From: Lasiodiplodia sp. COLG20 | Lineage: Eukaryota; Ascomycota; Dothideomycetes; Botryosphaeriales; Botryosphaeriaceae | Assembly (NCBI GenBank): GCA_009801085.1 | Contig: VNWV01000004.1 | Location: forward strand, 682,001-746,000 | Reading direction: 5' to 3' | Length of the DNA: 64,000 nt | Part shown: positions 1-10,656 of the stretch, in pieces | Layout of the letters: every line of letters starts with the position of its first letter | How positions within the stretch are numbered: the stretch's first letter is position 1 | The notes under the pieces: model-generated | The model's database searches: none | The model's input: only the letters and a program-made list of their open reading frames with translations | Told to the model about the DNA's origin: nothing | Program-made: the position numbers and the translations under genes

Positions 1-406
1 CAGATTCCATTCGGCAAGGCAGCGCAGTCGGGAACCGGTCCAACGACCGACGGAGCGACGCCTCGATCACAGGCGGGCCGAAGAACGGGCTTGGGAGGCG
101 GAGCACTAGCCTGGAGCCGTCCGCGAGCAGCAGGAAGCCCGCCGGGTGCGTGGATGGAGCAATCTTCCCCCTTCGGCGGCCGCTCGGTCCGCAAAGTCAG
201 CAGAAGTCAGTTCCCCGCTTTTTTCCCTGGCCGCCGCAAAATTGCCCCCCGCCAACCACCCGGCTGTTCTGCTCGGGGAATGGTTTCCTGCGGCAACGGT
301 CGTATAACCTCCGCAAGCCTTCCAAAGCCGGACTTTCTTGCCTCAACCTTCACCGTGCGCACGCCCGCTACTCCATGTGCCGACCCAATCCGGACTCCAC
401 GGCAAG
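1..406. other. 5' flank of the first zinc-cluster gene
   Basis: No convincing gene is visible here. Open frames on both strands are short, overlap each other and resemble no family known to me. The stretch most likely holds the promoter and 5' leader of the regulator starting at 407. Confidence 0.4.
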
Positions 407-2748
407 ATGAGAACAAGCAGAGGCTGGTAGGTGTCGTCCCACCCCTGGCCATCCATTGGGCATTCTACTCCCGCAAAACCGGGGTCCCTGCTCGCCTTAG
501 CTGACGCCATCCGCTCTTACCTCAGCCATGAGTGCAAGCGCCGGCACCTCAGATGTACGTTAAGTTGCGGCCCGACGCGACCCACGCGGGGGGAGCGTCT
601 CTGTGCATGCGCGCTCACCAATCATATCAGGCGTTACGCAGCCAGGTTGTAGCACCTGTGAGCGCTGCGAAAAGTCCGGGCGAGAGTGTCGTCGCGGCAT
701 CACCATCCGCTTCCGAGCCGTGACGTCGGTCCGCGAGAAGAGACCAGCCCAGCCCGACGACAACGACGACGACCGCACCTATCACCTCAGCTGGAAGAAG
801 AGCCAAGTGTGGGTGCGCGTGCCCCCGGCCGGTAGGTGTCCCCGTTTTTGGAAGAGCATTTCGTCCAATGCCGTGTAACGGTGGCTGATCAACATCCGTC
901 GTTCCCCCCTGCAGTGACGTTCGCTACCCCCGCCACCAACCTTGAGGACCTAGACGAGGATCCGCAAGCGGTGACGTATCCCGCCCGGGTAGGTTTCAGC
1001 CCGGATGAAAATGGCCAAGGAGGAGGCGGCGGCGACGCCGACCCAGCTGGGCCACCTGCCAACCACGTGCCCAACGCGACAGTCTTTCGCGAGACCACCA
1101 CCACTACCGCCTCGGCGATCGCGGCAATACCCGCATCTACCGAGCATCACTCGCCGAGCCAAGTGCTAGACGGCATCAACGTTGGCTCTCCGTTTTCGGC
1201 ATTCGGAAACAGGAGCGATGCCGCACACAGCTCCAGTACTCCCAACGGTGGTGATGGCTCAACGGTCGCTTCTGGAGGGAGCTACTGGCGGTCGGCGCTC
1301 TACCAGCCGTCGACAAAGTGGCCGCTGCGTACCGAGGAGGAGGCGCGTTTGTTTCACCATTTCGTCAAGCACCTTGGAGCGTGGGTACGTCTTCCAGCCA
1401 CAACGCAATAGTAGCCCGCCGTACTGATTCATTGCTCAGGTCGACTGCTGTGAGAGCCTTACCCAACATCGACCATTCCGCCGCTTTTCGGAATACTGAC
1501 TCTCTGCAGGTGATGAGAAATTCCATTTCTCGATAGAAGTGCCGCAGCGCGCCTTGAACTATCCCGTCATAGCTAATGCCATACTGGCCTTGGCTTCCAG
1601 GCACCTGGCTAGGGTGTCGCACGAGGAGGACTTTAGATCCGCCGAGTATATGAGCGAGTGCCTGCGGATTTTGATTCCCGTTCTGGACGACCCGCTCGGT
1701 GCGCTGGATGAGAACCTCCTGGCAGCCATCGTGATCCTGCGGCTGTACGAGGAAATGGACGGTAGGGACAGGCCCGAATTGCCGTTTTTGATACGTGTGC
1801 TGATGATGGCGGCGGTCAGATATCGACGAGAAGTGCCATCTGTACGGCGGAACCCGGCTGTTGAACTCGATCGCGCAGTTCGTTCCCTCGGGAGGACTCG
1901 GCGAAGCTGCGTCGTGGATCTTCCTGCGGCAGGACATTTACGTCGCGCTGACGACGGGGCAGCCCCTGAACATCGATCTCGAGAACTTTAGGCAGTCTCC
2001 CTCGTTCCACGCAGACACGTCGAGTGGATGGGCGAACAGAATGATCTTCATCTTCGCTGAGATTCTCGACTACTCCTGCCGGCAAGACCAGGCGCACTCG
2101 GTAGAGCGATGGAAAGAGCTGGAAGAACAGGTGGAGGCATGGAACGACAATAAGCCCTGGCATTTCCGACCGCTGTGGATCCGGGAGGACGCACTTCCGT
2201 TCCCGGAGATTTGGATGACGGGGCCTGCACACGGTAAGTAGATACGCACCCGGCCGCGCCGACTTTCCTTCCCGCTTCCCGCAACTTACACACGATACCG
2301 CAGTTGTGGGGCAGCAGTACTACAGCCTGTCCAAGATCCTCCTTGGCACGTTTGACCCGCGCCTGTCGCGGTTAGGCTTCGGTAGCCACAAGCTTCGCAA
2401 AGCTGCAGAGGTGGGTCGAAGAGGCGTCGAGCCGCTTGTGGAAATTTCGAGACTGAAAGCGTCACCAGGCCACCATCATCGAACACCTCCGCATCGTCAT
2501 AGGGCTTGCCATCAGCAACGAGGGCGTGCCGGCCGCAACCTTCCACGCGTCGCACATACTCTGCACGTGTGAGTGAATCGCTTTGGAGCGGGTGGATTAC
2601 CTTTTGCTGACGGTTTCTAGGCGGCTCGTATCTCGAAGACGAAAGAGATCGCGAAGGGGCGGTGCAGTTCCTTTTAGATCTCGAAAAGCAGATTGGGTGG
2701 CGGTCGTCGCGGATTATTGCGAACTTGAGGGAGTCCTGGGGAACATAG
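407..2748 (+). CDS. Zn2Cys6 transcription factor with fungal-specific TF domain (ARCA-like)
   Basis: Predicted nuclear DNA-binding regulator of 576 residues. Ten exons fit: 407-426, 526-554, 631-831, 915-1384, 1440-1449, 1510-1761, 1820-2233, 2304-2410, 2469-2568, 2621-2748; they total 1,731 nt. The zinc cluster is assembled over the first three exons and starts MRTSRGCHECKRRHLRC; cysteines fall at 7, 10, 17, 23, 26, 29 and 36, one more than the usual six. A Gly/Ser-rich linker follows (about 85-230). The C-terminal half has the usual middle-homology hallmarks, including DEKCHLYGGTRLL, an SGGLGEAASWIFLRQDIY block and a final IGLAISN segment. The start is the first ATG that yields the complete CX2CX6C half. 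The family is known to regulate metabolic genes; the target is unknown, although a P450 lies immediately downstream in the same direction. Every intron is short with GT-AG ends, and one exon is only 10 nt. Confidence 0.9.
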
Positions 2749-3293
2749 AGCGCGGATTTCCGTAAGCAGCGATGCCGACCCACTTACCACTGGCAGGAAG
2801 TCGAAACAAGATTCGCGGGGAGAGTGCATTTCTGCAATTTCTTCCTGCAGCAGGGGTGGCTAAGGGTTCAACCAGCAGGATTTCAGGCAACTTCTCCCGC
2901 CTGCACGTCACGGAAACGCGGGGCAATTGCGTGTGGGGAAACCCCGCAACCCACCGATCCAGAGGGCAAAAGATCGCGGCCTGGCCTTGGCCACCGCTGC
3001 CGCCAATCACGGGCTGCACCGCCCCGGTCCAACCTCCTCGCGCGCCGCCCACTTTGGAAACCTTCCCCATCGGGCGCACAAGCAAGGGCCCGCAAACACC
3101 ATCAGAATTTCCGAATCTGGACGAAAGCAGCGGGGCATTCGTCTTCCACTTTCCGCACGGCGGCAAATAGTAACTGTGCGCGACCCCACGGGGCCCATAC
3201 GAATGATGGGATATAAGGGAGACGAAATCAGCACCATTTCGTCAGCCAGCCGCCGAGTGCTCAACGAATTCCATTGTCTTCATCTCCTTCACA
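2749..3293. other. spacer between regulator and P450
   Basis: There is no supportable gene. The open frames in it overlap on both strands and lack family motifs. It should contain the terminator of the regulator and the promoter of the P450. Confidence 0.45.
3211..3217 (+). promoter_or_regulatory. TATA-like box upstream of the P450
   Basis: The sequence ATATAAG lies about 80 nt before the P450 start codon at 3294, a normal distance for a fungal TATA element plus short leader. Assignment rests on position and sequence only. Confidence 0.4.
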
Positions 3294-4918
3294 ATGATAC
3301 CCGTTACCGCTCCGTACGCAGCCCTTCTGGGGGTCTGCCTGTTGGGATACTTTGTTGTCTATCCCGTCTTCGAGTACTTCCGCGATCCCAAGGGTACGTA
3401 CCTGACGACAAGGCTGATGAGATACACTAAAGTTAACCATAACCAGGTCTCCGGAAATACCCCAACCTGACGCCGCTATCGGGCATCTACAACATCCCGT
3501 TCATGCTGCTTGCCCACACCGGCGCCCGTTCGACGCACATGGTTGAGCTCCACAAGAAACACCCCGTCGTCCGCATCGGCCCCAACTCGCTGTCGTACGG
3601 CGATGTGCGCGCCATCAAGGATATCTACGGCCACGGTACCAAGTGTACCAAGGACGGCCAGTACTCAGTCACGGCCGGCTCGCACTTCCACCTTGCCGAC
3701 GTCATCGACAAGCCGGACCATGCACGCAAGCGCAAGGTGCTATCCGCCGCATACGCACTCAAGAACCTCGAGGAGTGGGAGCACAAGGTGGCGGACAAAA
3801 CATCCCGGCTCGTCAAGCAGCTTGACAAGCGCTGCACGGCGCCCCTCCCCAAGGGCCAGGTCGTTCCCGACGCCGCCGACATCACCGTCGACTTCCGCAA
3901 GTGGGCCAACTTCTTCACGCTCGACGCCATGGCCGACATTGGGCTGTCCGAGATCCTCGGCTTCCTCGACGCCGGCGACGACCTGATCACGTGCCGCCGC
4001 CCCGACGGCACCACCTACCAGTGCCACTTCCGCGAGTGCCTGTACGACAACGCGCGCAAGCAGTCGTACATCGTGTGGTCGTACGACTGGTACAAGGTCC
4101 TCGACAAGCTCACCAACCTCATCCCCAAGTACGGCCGCATGGGCGCCAACGGCAAGCTGTGGGACGGCATCCCCCCCGAACTCTCCCGCCGCCGCCTCGA
4201 GCGCTACGAGCGCGGCGAGAAGCTCGACGACTTCTTCCAGGCGCTGATGGAGGACAAGAACGGCGGCGCCAACAACCTCGAGTGGGGCGAGATCGTGGCC
4301 GAAGTCTCCATCATGATGAACGCCGGCACCGTCACCACCGCCATCGCCATCACCAACGCCCTGTACCACCTCATCCGCCACCCGCAAGCCCTCGCCAAGG
4401 TCCGCGAGGAGCTCGACGTCGCCCTCGATGACGACGACGTCGTCGCCCCCTACGACAAGGTCAAGCACCTGCCCTACCTCCGCGCCTGCCTCGACGAAAG
4501 TCTCCGCATCACCCCGCCTACCCCGCAGGGCCTGCCCCGCGAGACGCCAGCCGAGGGCGCGCAGGTCCTCGGCGACTGGATCGCCGGCGGGACGAGTGTC
4601 GCCATGTCGGCGCTCGTCGCGCACCGCGACGAGAAGGTGTATCCGCAGGCGGACAAGTTCATCCCCGAGCGCTTCCTCGGCGAGAGCGGCAAGGCGCTGC
4701 AGCCGTACTTTATCGCGTTCAGCGCCGGCGCGCGCGGCTGCATCGGCCGCAACATCTCGTACCTCGAGCAGGCGGTGGTCGTGGCGACGATGGTGAATCG
4801 GTACGAGTTCGCGCTGCCCACCCCCAGCTGGGAGATGCAGCGTGAGGAGACGATGAATTGGCTGTTGAAGGATATGCCGGTGAAGGTGTGGAGGAGGGAG
4901 AAGGAGGTTAAGGCTTGA
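3294..4918 (+). CDS. cytochrome P450 monooxygenase
   Basis: Predicted heme-thiolate monooxygenase anchored in the ER membrane, 523 residues. Exons are 3294-3393 and 3447-4918; the 53-nt intron lies just after the N-terminal anchor. The first about 27 residues contain one hydrophobic segment followed by YPVFEYFRDPKG. Helix I carries an AGTVTT segment, helix K has ESLR (E384-R387), the PERF-type motif is FIPERF, and the heme loop is FSAGARGCIGRN with cysteine 465 as iron ligand. Length and motifs are complete, so it should be functional. The style resembles the CYP53-like group and related microsomal fungal P450s that hydroxylate aromatic or lipophilic substrates, but I cannot assign a CYP family with confidence. 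It follows the zinc-cluster gene in tandem, which makes co-regulation possible but unproven. Confidence 0.93.
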
Positions 4919-5865
4919 AGAGAGAAAAAAGAGATGTCTTTAGCGATTTTTGATGGGGGGGAACCGGCGTGTTGGCGTTCTAAGTGGGGAAAGATCTTTT
5001 CGGATGATATGATGGGGGGAGTACGCTTCCCGGATGATAGACTGCGCACTTCGGATCACGATGATGCAAAATTTAAACTACTCGTGCCACAATCTTCCTC
5101 GTACCGTACATGTATCGATTACTGTTTGATGTGTGCGCTAATTCCTCCCGGTCCCAGTGATGGTTTAACGTTTGTTTATTCTGTCCGCAGATCGACGAAT
5201 AAGCGGCGGGAAGCGGTACACTATACTCCTGCCATGACTAGCGTTAATTCTTTTCTAAGAACCAGAGGCTGTCAATCGCCCAAAGAAGCATACCCCCGCA
5301 GAATTGACCTATCAAATCATGCGCATGAGCACAGACACCTCCTGTTTCGGGCGCTAGCCAACGGCTGCGAAAGGGATGTCTGACGATCTTCAGCTCATGC
5401 TACACAACGCTAGCGATGACGCACTTCCTAAATGCTTACTGAAACCACGCCAGTCGAACGCCTTTTTGTCCATGGTCCCAGAGAAAAGTGAAACGTAGGA
5501 ATTTCGGCGAGCGGGGGAGACAAACATTGGGAAGGCTGCTTGAGTGGCTGAAAGTAGGCTTTTTTTTATTCGAAAATATTAAGGATGCCGTTTTCCCCGC
5601 ACATGCTCCTGTTCGTCGCCCCGCCTTTGTATCTTGATCGAGAACGACGCTGTTTGTGGGCCGCCTGGGTATTATACTTCATCAAACTGAGTTAACAAAC
5701 ATCGCAAACTTCTCGGTTCTCCACCACTGCCGCAACAAATAATGTCAGGGGTTATTTGCCATCAAACGTATATATACTCGCCAGTCCCGTGATGAGCAGC
5801 AAACACGAGCAGTCATAAAACTGACTTCCGCATACAGTTCGCAACCCAAGCGACGAGCAGTCGAC
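4919..5865. other. gene-free spacer
   Basis: About 950 nt with only a short unsupported frame (4934-5383) lacking a recognisable domain. It includes a T-run near 5570 and should hold the P450 3' end and the promoter of the next gene. Confidence 0.4.
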
Positions 5866-6630
5866 ATGAAAGACCACCGAACCCGCATAGACTCGATGCA
5901 AATGGACGACGACGACGCCGTCGACTGCTGCTGCTCGTCGCTCTCTCTCCTCAGCAGCAGCAGCGCAGCCAGCACCACTACCACCGAATCCGCATACTCC
6001 ACCACAACCGACGAATCGCTGTCGTCCGACACGACGCCCAGCCTCTTCGACAACATCGCCGTCTACTCCATGATCGCCCAGCACTACTTCACCTCCAGCG
6101 CCCCCGCCTTCGCCAGCGAACTCCACACGCTCCTCCGCCACGAAGGCCGCCTGACCGCCATCACCCGCATCGCAGGCCTGCTCCTCCTCCCGCGCCGCCT
6201 CCAGCGCCCGCTCTGGACCTTGGTCGCCGGCGTCGTCGGCGGCGGCAGCAGCGCGCGGAAACGGATCGAAGAGACCGCGCGCCGCCACCTCGGGATGAGT
6301 TTGTCCGTCGACGACTTCCAGATGCTGGGCCGGCGCATCAGCCCGCGGTGCGTGAGCGAGTGGGACCTGGAGGCACCGGTGCGGGGGATATGGAACATTT
6401 ATCAGGCGTATTACGCGGTGTTGTGTCGGTTGGCGCGCGGGGAGTACGAGGAGTCGAGGCAGGGGTGGGAGGGGATGGTGAGGGACGTGAGGATCGTGTT
6501 GCAGATTATTTACACGGTGGCGTGTGTGGGTGGGGGTGGGGCGGGGGTGGATGCGACGACGATGACGACTAGGGAGCAGTGTGGCGCGAGGTGTTTGGGT
6601 GGGAAGCATGTGATGGCGAAAGCAGGCTAA
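5866..6630 (+). CDS. hypothetical protein, Ser/Thr/Asp-rich N-terminus
   Basis: Intronless frame of 254 residues that I do not recognise. Residues about 1-60 are low complexity, rich in Asp, Cys, Ser and Thr, with a CCC triplet. The middle (about 65-215) looks globular and helical, with Leu- and Arg-rich stretches and a conserved-looking GIWNIYQAYYAVLCRL segment. The C-terminal 40 residues are Gly/Thr-rich and may not be native if an intron was missed. Codon usage is GC-rich at third positions, like the surrounding genes, which supports real coding. There is no signal peptide. It stands alone between spacers. Function unknown. Confidence 0.5.
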   Translation: MKDHRTRIDSMQMDDDDAVDCCCSSLSLLSSSSAASTTTTESAYSTTTDESLSSDTTPSLFDNIAVYSMIAQHYFTSSAPAFASELHTLLRHEGRLTAITRIAGLLLLPRRLQRPLWTLVAGVVGGGSSARKRIEETARRHLGMSLSVDDFQMLGRRISPRCVSEWDLEAPVRGIWNIYQAYYAVLCRLARGEYEESRQGWEGMVRDVRIVLQIIYTVACVGGGGAGVDATTMTTREQCGARCLGGKHVMAKAG

Positions 6631-7058
6631 GGTTGTGGCTTGATCCGCTGTTTCTTTTTTGGGAAAACGATATAGCTAAAGCTATTATCCGGACGTGATT
6701 GTGGAATTAATAATTATACGATTTTGTCCGGATGATCGCCTCTGACATCTACGGTATAAGCGAAAGACAAATCCACGCCACCCTCGGCTGTGATATTGCT
6801 CTGTATTCAGGCTTGCAACATACTTTTACTCTACCAGGCTTAATTAATTATGGTGGATTCATCTACATGGGACGAATCCCAATGGTGGAGTATCTCTCCT
6901 GGTATCACAATTTTACTAAGTAGGCCAGTGCAATGGAACGCTCTTATTGCTAAGTATCATGAATATCTATTCTGGGCGGGCTATTCGCCACATTCCCGCA
7001 CCTTCAAGTATTGGAACTAGCAGGCCCTCTAATCTGCGGTGCAGTGTTCAAAGTCTGC
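6631..7058. other. AT-rich convergent spacer
   Basis: AT-rich sequence between two convergent genes. A short frame at 6732-6923 has no family resemblance. Probably the two 3' untranslated regions. Confidence 0.4.
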
Positions 7059-7943
7059 TTACCGAGCTCTAGGAGGCAATTGGGTAAACTGCAAAGTGCT
7101 GGGAGACAATAGGGTGAATTCCAAAGCGCCATCGCTCCAGTGTGAAGGCGGAGGTGGAGCCAGAGGCAGAGGCATCCTGGTAAGCTGCAAAGCGCCAGCG
7201 CTTGAGCTTGGATATCTATTCCAGGGATCATGCGAGCCGCTCGCGGTTGCTGCAAGCCTTGATTGCGCCTTGCGCCGAGCCTCATCCCAATCCGCTTGAC
7301 TGCTGAATGTCGGTCCTGGTTCCATTGCAGACTTGAACCGGGTGAGAATATCATCAAAAGTCTCGCAGTCATGGACTCCAGGAATTCCCTGTATCCTCTC
7401 AACTCTGCCGAACCAGTAATCCGTAAGATAGGGCTTCTTGTACGGCGCCTTGGCTATCCACTGGACCCAAAACTCAACAACCTTCTTAGCGACCCCCACG
7501 TCGCACCAAAACCACTCCCTGTGGATTTCTGTACGGGCTGCATGCTTGCAGGGCAACGGGTCGCTGAAGAAGCTGAGCGTGATGTGAGTCAACTTCTCAA
7601 CTCGAAGTGGACTGCTCTTCACCGCCACTCTGTAGATAATCTTCAGGTCGTCCAATCCACATTTCGCCTTGATCTGCTTCAGTCGACGCATTGGATGCTC
7701 GGCTACGCCAATCTTAAGAAGCCCGGGTAGGTGCTTCTTCGACTCCATGATGTACATGAAGCGGGATGGCTCGTCCTGGGGAGAGAGGTCTGTTCTCATC
7801 TCCTTGATGAGTTTTGACTCGAGCAGCCGCACCCCGGTGGGCTTTAGGAGTGTGTCCCACGAACCGCACTTTCTCACCTTGGTAACGTACGTTGCACGCT
7901 GGTCCGGTGGGTGGATGTCTTGCCAATGCGGGTTCCGAGACAT
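7059..7943 (-). CDS. T5orf172 (GIY-YIG-like) domain protein
   Basis: Intronless minus-strand gene of 294 residues from the ATG at 7943; the frame is open a little further upstream but without another ATG. Residues about 55-150 match the T5orf172 / Mug113 domain, a GIY-YIG-related fold first named from a phage: a MYIMES strand, then LLKIGVAEHPMRRLKQI and a later VEKLTHITL helix. This domain is common in fungal proteins of unknown role, sometimes linked to DNA binding. The C-terminal 70 residues are Pro/Ser-rich with imperfect repeats of an ALQLTxxPLP / ALEFTLLSP / LQFTQLPP type. No enzyme activity can be claimed from sequence alone. Confidence 0.75.
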   Translation of the reverse strand: MSRNPHWQDIHPPDQRATYVTKVRKCGSWDTLLKPTGVRLLESKLIKEMRTDLSPQDEPSRFMYIMESKKHLPGLLKIGVAEHPMRRLKQIKAKCGLDDLKIIYRVAVKSSPLRVEKLTHITLSFFSDPLPCKHAARTEIHREWFWCDVGVAKKVVEFWVQWIAKAPYKKPYLTDYWFGRVERIQGIPGVHDCETFDDILTRFKSAMEPGPTFSSQADWDEARRKAQSRLAATASGSHDPWNRYPSSSAGALQLTRMPLPLAPPPPSHWSDGALEFTLLSPSTLQFTQLPPRAR

Positions 7944-8642
7944 GGTGATGGTAGGAGCCGGTGTCGATCTGCTTCGTGAAAAAGGACTCGCTGGTAACAA
8001 CCCAAAGTGACTTATCTCGCCTGCGAGGAAAAGTCCGCTCTGACCGATGTAAGGTGATCAGATCTCGAGTAGATTGCCTTGTCTTAGTCTTGACATGTCC
8101 ACGCTGCAATCTCTTATATACGATCATGGTTGTAACATTGTTTTGGAGTACCGCCGCATACTGAGTAGAAACTGAGTAGAGTAACTTGTAGACGCATTGT
8201 TGTAAAACAGCAAACAGTGAGTGCTTCCCTGAATTTACGAAGGGAGCTAAGCACAAATGGAGAGAGAACAAAGAAAAATAAGACAAAGAAATCATAAAGG
8301 AGCAGCCTAAGTAAGTAGACTTCATTAGCGTTGTATAGATAGCTGAGTAATCAGATTAAAAATTTATCTACCATTGTTCTTAGTAACTATGCCTTGAGAT
8401 ACAATTCCGTCTACCGCCAGCTCCCGCCTATAGATGGATATTTGAGATGATTACTTTATGCTGGATGTCCCAATCGGTGGCATCCTGCTTCAGTCACTGG
8501 GCAATATTGAGGAGCTCGAAAATGTGTTCGCCGAGGACTCGGTACGACCGGTGCTTCTTTTCCTAAAACGTCAGCCATGTTTGCCATGCACCATCTATTC
8601 GCTTTTGCGCTCGCGATGAAAAATATTGATTAGACCCAACGG
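7944..8642. other. upstream region of the T5orf172 gene
   Basis: No supportable gene. It contains the promoter of the minus-strand gene ending at 7059 and the 3' end of the next minus-strand gene. The sequence is moderately AT-rich from about 8150. Confidence 0.4.
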
Positions 8643-10656
8643 TCATCGCCACTGGCGAAACTTATCCCTCAACAGCAAAGCGTGCCACTTCCTCCTAAAC
8701 TCATCCGTAGCCGGGAAATCCGCTATCATCTCAGCCGCCCGATCCTTCCTAAAGCTCCCCTCAACATTCAACAACGCCAAGATCCTATCCTCGAACCAGG
8801 CGGGCATCGCATCCGCCTCGCCCACCTGGCCCAACAGCGTCTTGCCGGCCGCCCTCTCGGCCATGAACCAGCCGACGGCCAGCGCCCACATCAGCGCCTC
8901 GAGGCTCAGCACCCAGGCGCCGACGCCGGCGCCGCTCTCGATGGCGCCGCGCAGCCGCTTCAGCAGCGTCACGTTCATCTGCGCGTGCGCCGGCAGGGCG
9001 CTCAGCTGCGCCCACAGGTACGTGTGCGCGGCGTGCAGCATGACCGCGCGCGCCCACCGCCGGGCCGCGTCTTCCTCGTCGTCGCCCCCGTCGTCGCTGC
9101 CCCATCGCCGCGGCCCGTGCTGCTCAATGATCACCGGCACCACCACCTCCTCCTCCCCACCATCTTCACCACCGCCGGCACCGCCGGCACCAACGCCGCC
9201 GTCGTCGTCGTTGTCACGCCGTAGCCGCGCCACCTCGACGAGCAACGTGTGCGCCGCGTCGTCCAGCACCGCCGCCACCGTTTCGCGCATCGTCGTCGTC
9301 GTCGTCGTCGTGGCCGCCGCGTACTTGGTGTCGCTACCGCTACCGCTGCCGCTCTTCTCGCCCAGCTGCAGCACGGCCTGCCACGCCTCGGTCGTCGCGG
9401 CGCTGACGAGCGTCAGCGCCGAGAAGATGCGGCTGATGGTCATCTCTCCGCTTCTGCGCGTCTGCGCTGCGTCGTCCTCGTCTGCGCTCTGGTGGCTCTT
9501 TCCGAGCGGGTGGGGGGTGAGGTGCGCTGCGGTGCGAGCGTGGGTGGCGGCGATGACGGCGCTGAAGGAAGGGGGGAAGGGTGAGGGCCATGTTGTTGTT
9601 GCCAGCGGGAGCCAGGGCGAGGGCAGTGGAGCGAGCGTGGGCTGCAGCTGGAAGGTGGCGCAGATGTACAGCTCGGCCCAGACGATGACGCGGCGCGCGA
9701 AGCCGTGCACCGTGTCCATGCCGCCGCGGAGGCTGACCAGCTTGCGCGCGCCGTTGAGGTGCGAGAGGGCTGAGTCGCGGTAGTTGAGGAAGGCGGCCTG
9801 ATGGGTGGTGGTCAGTGGTGGGTGTTTTGTGGCTTTCTTCTTGAGAGGAGGAGAGAGCGCACCTGTCCGGAGCCCAGGCCTAATACGCCAAAGATGTAGC
9901 CTGAGGAAGGCTTGTTTGCTGCATCGTGGATCGGGAGATTCTCTCGGATGGATATCAGGGTTTGGTGGTGTACTCTGAAGTAGTCGGTGAGCCATTTGGG
10001 ATAGGGGTTCTCCGAGCAGCGCAGGCGGAGGATTTCGGAGAGGAATAAGAGGAGGCATGTCTTGTGTGTTGTGATTAAGTTCCATTGCGTATTGCAGCGT
10101 TTTGCTACCGCGCTTGTGCTCTGGTTCCGTAGCAGCTGGTCTTTTTTTCTCGTGACGTTAGCGCTACTTGTTAGGCATTGGGCTTTTGGAGCGCACCGTC
10201 GGCAAATGGGGTGACACCGGGATAGTGGTCGAGGTCTGGAGGTGGGTCCACTTTAGCTTATTGCAGGGATGCGGATAAGTGGGCTAGCTACTTACAGTAT
10301 CCGATGAGATCATGCATGCCTGGGAACTTTTTGACGGGTAGGGAGTCAAATGGATCTGCACTTGCAAACGGCGCATCCAGCAGAGGGTTTTCGACGGTTG
10401 CATTCTCGCCAGACGATCTACGCCGACCCCCTTCTCTCTGGCCCCTCAGGCCCTGGCGCCGTTTTGCTTCGTGCGTATTGAGCGAGACGTGGGCTCGGAT
10501 CTTACGTCTCTCCACCTGGTTCTTTGGAGCCGTTTCATCTACGAATAGCAGACTTGACGACGACCCTTGAGATGCGAACAGCGGCCGTGCCGCCAGGGAC
10601 AGCACTTCTTTGCGCGGTTCACTCCCTGACATGGGCGTTGCGTGGGTAGGGGACAT
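8643..10656 (-). CDS. fungal transcription-factor-like protein without zinc cluster
   Basis: Minus-strand gene whose C-terminal portion resembles the fungal-specific regulator domain of the Fungal_trans_2/DUF3468 type. Its N-terminus has the LLFVDETAPKN and RRKIRAHVSLN pattern seen at the start of such proteins, but no Cys6 zinc cluster is present. A consistent model is 10656-10296, 10250-10197, 10104-9863, 9797-8643 (603 residues). The first and last exons and the intron 9798-9862 are well supported. The small second exon and the start of the third are uncertain, because an alternative acceptor 27 nt upstream would encode more conserved-looking sequence in another phase. The last exon contains poly-Thr and Asp/Gly/Glu-rich insertions between helical blocks such as HLNGARKLVSLRGGMD. 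Likely a nuclear or cytosolic regulator; target unknown. Confidence 0.65.
9291..9311. repeat. trinucleotide microsatellite inside a coding exon
   Basis: Seven uninterrupted CGT units on the plus strand, encoding a run of threonines in the minus-strand regulator-like gene. The tract lies in a low-complexity insertion, so length changes by whole codons would be tolerated. Confidence 0.85.

Noticed and set aside
3740..4624. 294-residue minus-strand open frame
   Set aside because: Antisense shadow of the P450, low complexity in Val, Glu and Gly, without any domain.
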